Shown in pieces: positions 4,718 to 5,233 of a stretch of DNA of 5,233 bases. A program made the position numbers and the translations under genes. The stretch comes from JAZGDL01 sp036477795 (GTDB lineage: Bacteria; Planctomycetota; Phycisphaerae; UBA1845): the NCBI GenBank assembly GCA_036477795.1, contig JAZGDL010000156.1, positions 1-5,233 on the forward strand, in the 5' to 3' direction. Position 1 is the first letter of the stretch. Each line of letters opens with the position of its first letter. A model generated the notes under the pieces. The model did no database searches. It was not told the origin of the DNA and saw only the letters and a program-made list of their open reading frames with translations.

Positions 4718-4754
4718 AGGAAGGCGCTCGGCGTTTGGCGTTATGCATAAGAAT

Positions 4755-4775
4755 CCCGGGGACGGAGTCCCCGGG
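4755..4775. terminator. Strong hairpin between convergent genes, likely bidirectional terminator
   Basis: CCCGGGGAC (4755-4763) and GTCCCCGGG (4767-4775) pair perfectly over 9 bp around a GGA loop. On the plus strand CTTTG follows; on the minus strand ATTCTTAT follows. Both T-tracts are short, so termination may be imperfect, but the site between two convergent genes suits a shared terminator. Four bases before it lies a perfect 10-bp palindrome, TTATGCATAA (4741-4750), of unknown meaning. Confidence 0.65.
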
Positions 4776-4840
4776 CTTTGAAGAGAGCGGTCTATTGTGT
4801 TTGGAGGTGGATCGGGCCGGTCCGCAGCGGCGGCTCAACT

Positions 4841-5233
4841 TCACTGCGCGGTTGTGGGTGTTACTTGCGGTGGCGGGTGGTGTTCGTCGAACTCGTCGCC
4901 CTTGAAGGTCGAGGCGAGATACGTCTTTCGCACCAGCTCATCGTTGATGATCTCACGCGGCGTTCCTTCGCGCAGGTTCTTGCCTTCGTGGATGATGTAG
5001 GCCCGATCACAAATACGTAGCGTCTGCTGCACGTTGTGGTCGGTGACGAGCATGGCGATGCCGTCATGGGCGAGTGTGCGCACCTCCTGCTGAAGGTCCT
5101 CGACGGTATGGGGGTCGACAGCGGCGAAGGGCTCGTCCAACAACATGAGCTTGGGACGGGTGATCAACGCCCGGGCGATCTCGAGGCGGCGGCGCTCCCC
5201 GCCGGAGCAGGTGTCGGCCCGTTGCTTGGCTAT
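4841..5233 (-). CDS. lptB: LptB-type lipopolysaccharide export ABC ATPase, C-terminal part
   Basis: The gene runs off the right edge, so only its last 130 residues are present. LptB is the cytoplasmic ATPase of the LptBFG transporter, which extracts lipopolysaccharide from the inner membrane. In fragment numbering, the ABC signature is 'CSGGERRRLEIARAL' (9-23), Walker B is 'LMLLDEP' (29-35) with catalytic Glu34, the D-loop is 'AAVDPHT' (37-43), and the switch His66 lies in 'MLVTDHNVQQTL' (61-72). 'TDHNVQQTLRICDRAYII' and 'GKNLREGTP' are strongly LptB-like, as is the ending 'VRKTYLASTFKG'. Oddities are Cys instead of Leu at the start of the signature and a Pro/Thr-rich extension of about 18 residues (113-130) past the usual end. 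The Walker A half lies outside the window. A TTG at 5167 is internal, not a start, because the frame continues to the edge. Confidence 0.93.
   Translation of the reverse strand: MAKQRADTCSGGERRRLEIARALITRPKLMLLDEPFAAVDPHTVEDLQQEVRTLAHDGIAMLVTDHNVQQTLRICDRAYIIHEGKNLREGTPREIINDELVRKTYLASTFKGDEFDEHHPPPQVTPTTAQ

Overview
The window is GC-rich and reads like a planctomycete genome, most likely of the Phycisphaerae type. This is inferred from gene content: an FG-GAP/integrin-like surface protein ending in two dockerin-like calcium motifs of the 'DxDGDGxVGxxDLLxLLGxWGPC' style, two further stranded copies of such tails, a TIGR03032-type protein, and a REP-associated tyrosine transposase (RAYT) lying among short interspersed repeats. 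No rRNA, tRNA or CRISPR array was seen.

Layout: positions 1-760 hold no gene I can support. They contain a 7-bp tandem repeat (321-369), a 15-bp inverted repeat pair (375-389 and 648-662) and an interspersed 'CCGCAGAG / ACCACAGATGGACACGGAT' type repeat (674-745). Positions 762-1671 look like a complete RAYT unit: the gene (858-1544) sits between perfect 21-bp inverted repeats (802-822 and 1595-1615), each with a hairpin outside it. A promoter-like sequence places the predicted transcription start on or next to the ATG, so the mRNA may be leaderless.

Positions 1739-4600 are a probable plus-strand transcription unit. It has a weak promoter-like site, a leader hairpin, a 42-codon ORF with a good Shine-Dalgarno and a dockerin-like end, an FG-GAP protein (2007-3491) coupled to it by an ATGA overlap, and a TIGR03032 gene (3530-4600, or 3488-4600 from a TTG start). 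The FG-GAP protein is predicted to be exported, with five calcium-loop repeats and two dockerin-like motifs. The role of the TIGR03032 protein is unknown. Directly after its TAA stop, in the same frame, lie 38 sense codons that end in another dockerin-like tail (4601-4717).

A strong hairpin at 4755-4775 separates this unit from a convergent minus-strand gene (4841 to the window edge). That gene encodes the C-terminal part of an LptB-type ABC ATPase, which powers lipopolysaccharide export and so points to a Gram-negative style envelope.

The least ordinary points are the three separate dockerin-like C-termini within 2.8 kb, two of them lacking a normal protein body, and the symmetric ends and start of the RAYT unit. 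I see no convincing evidence of a wholly new multi-gene system.
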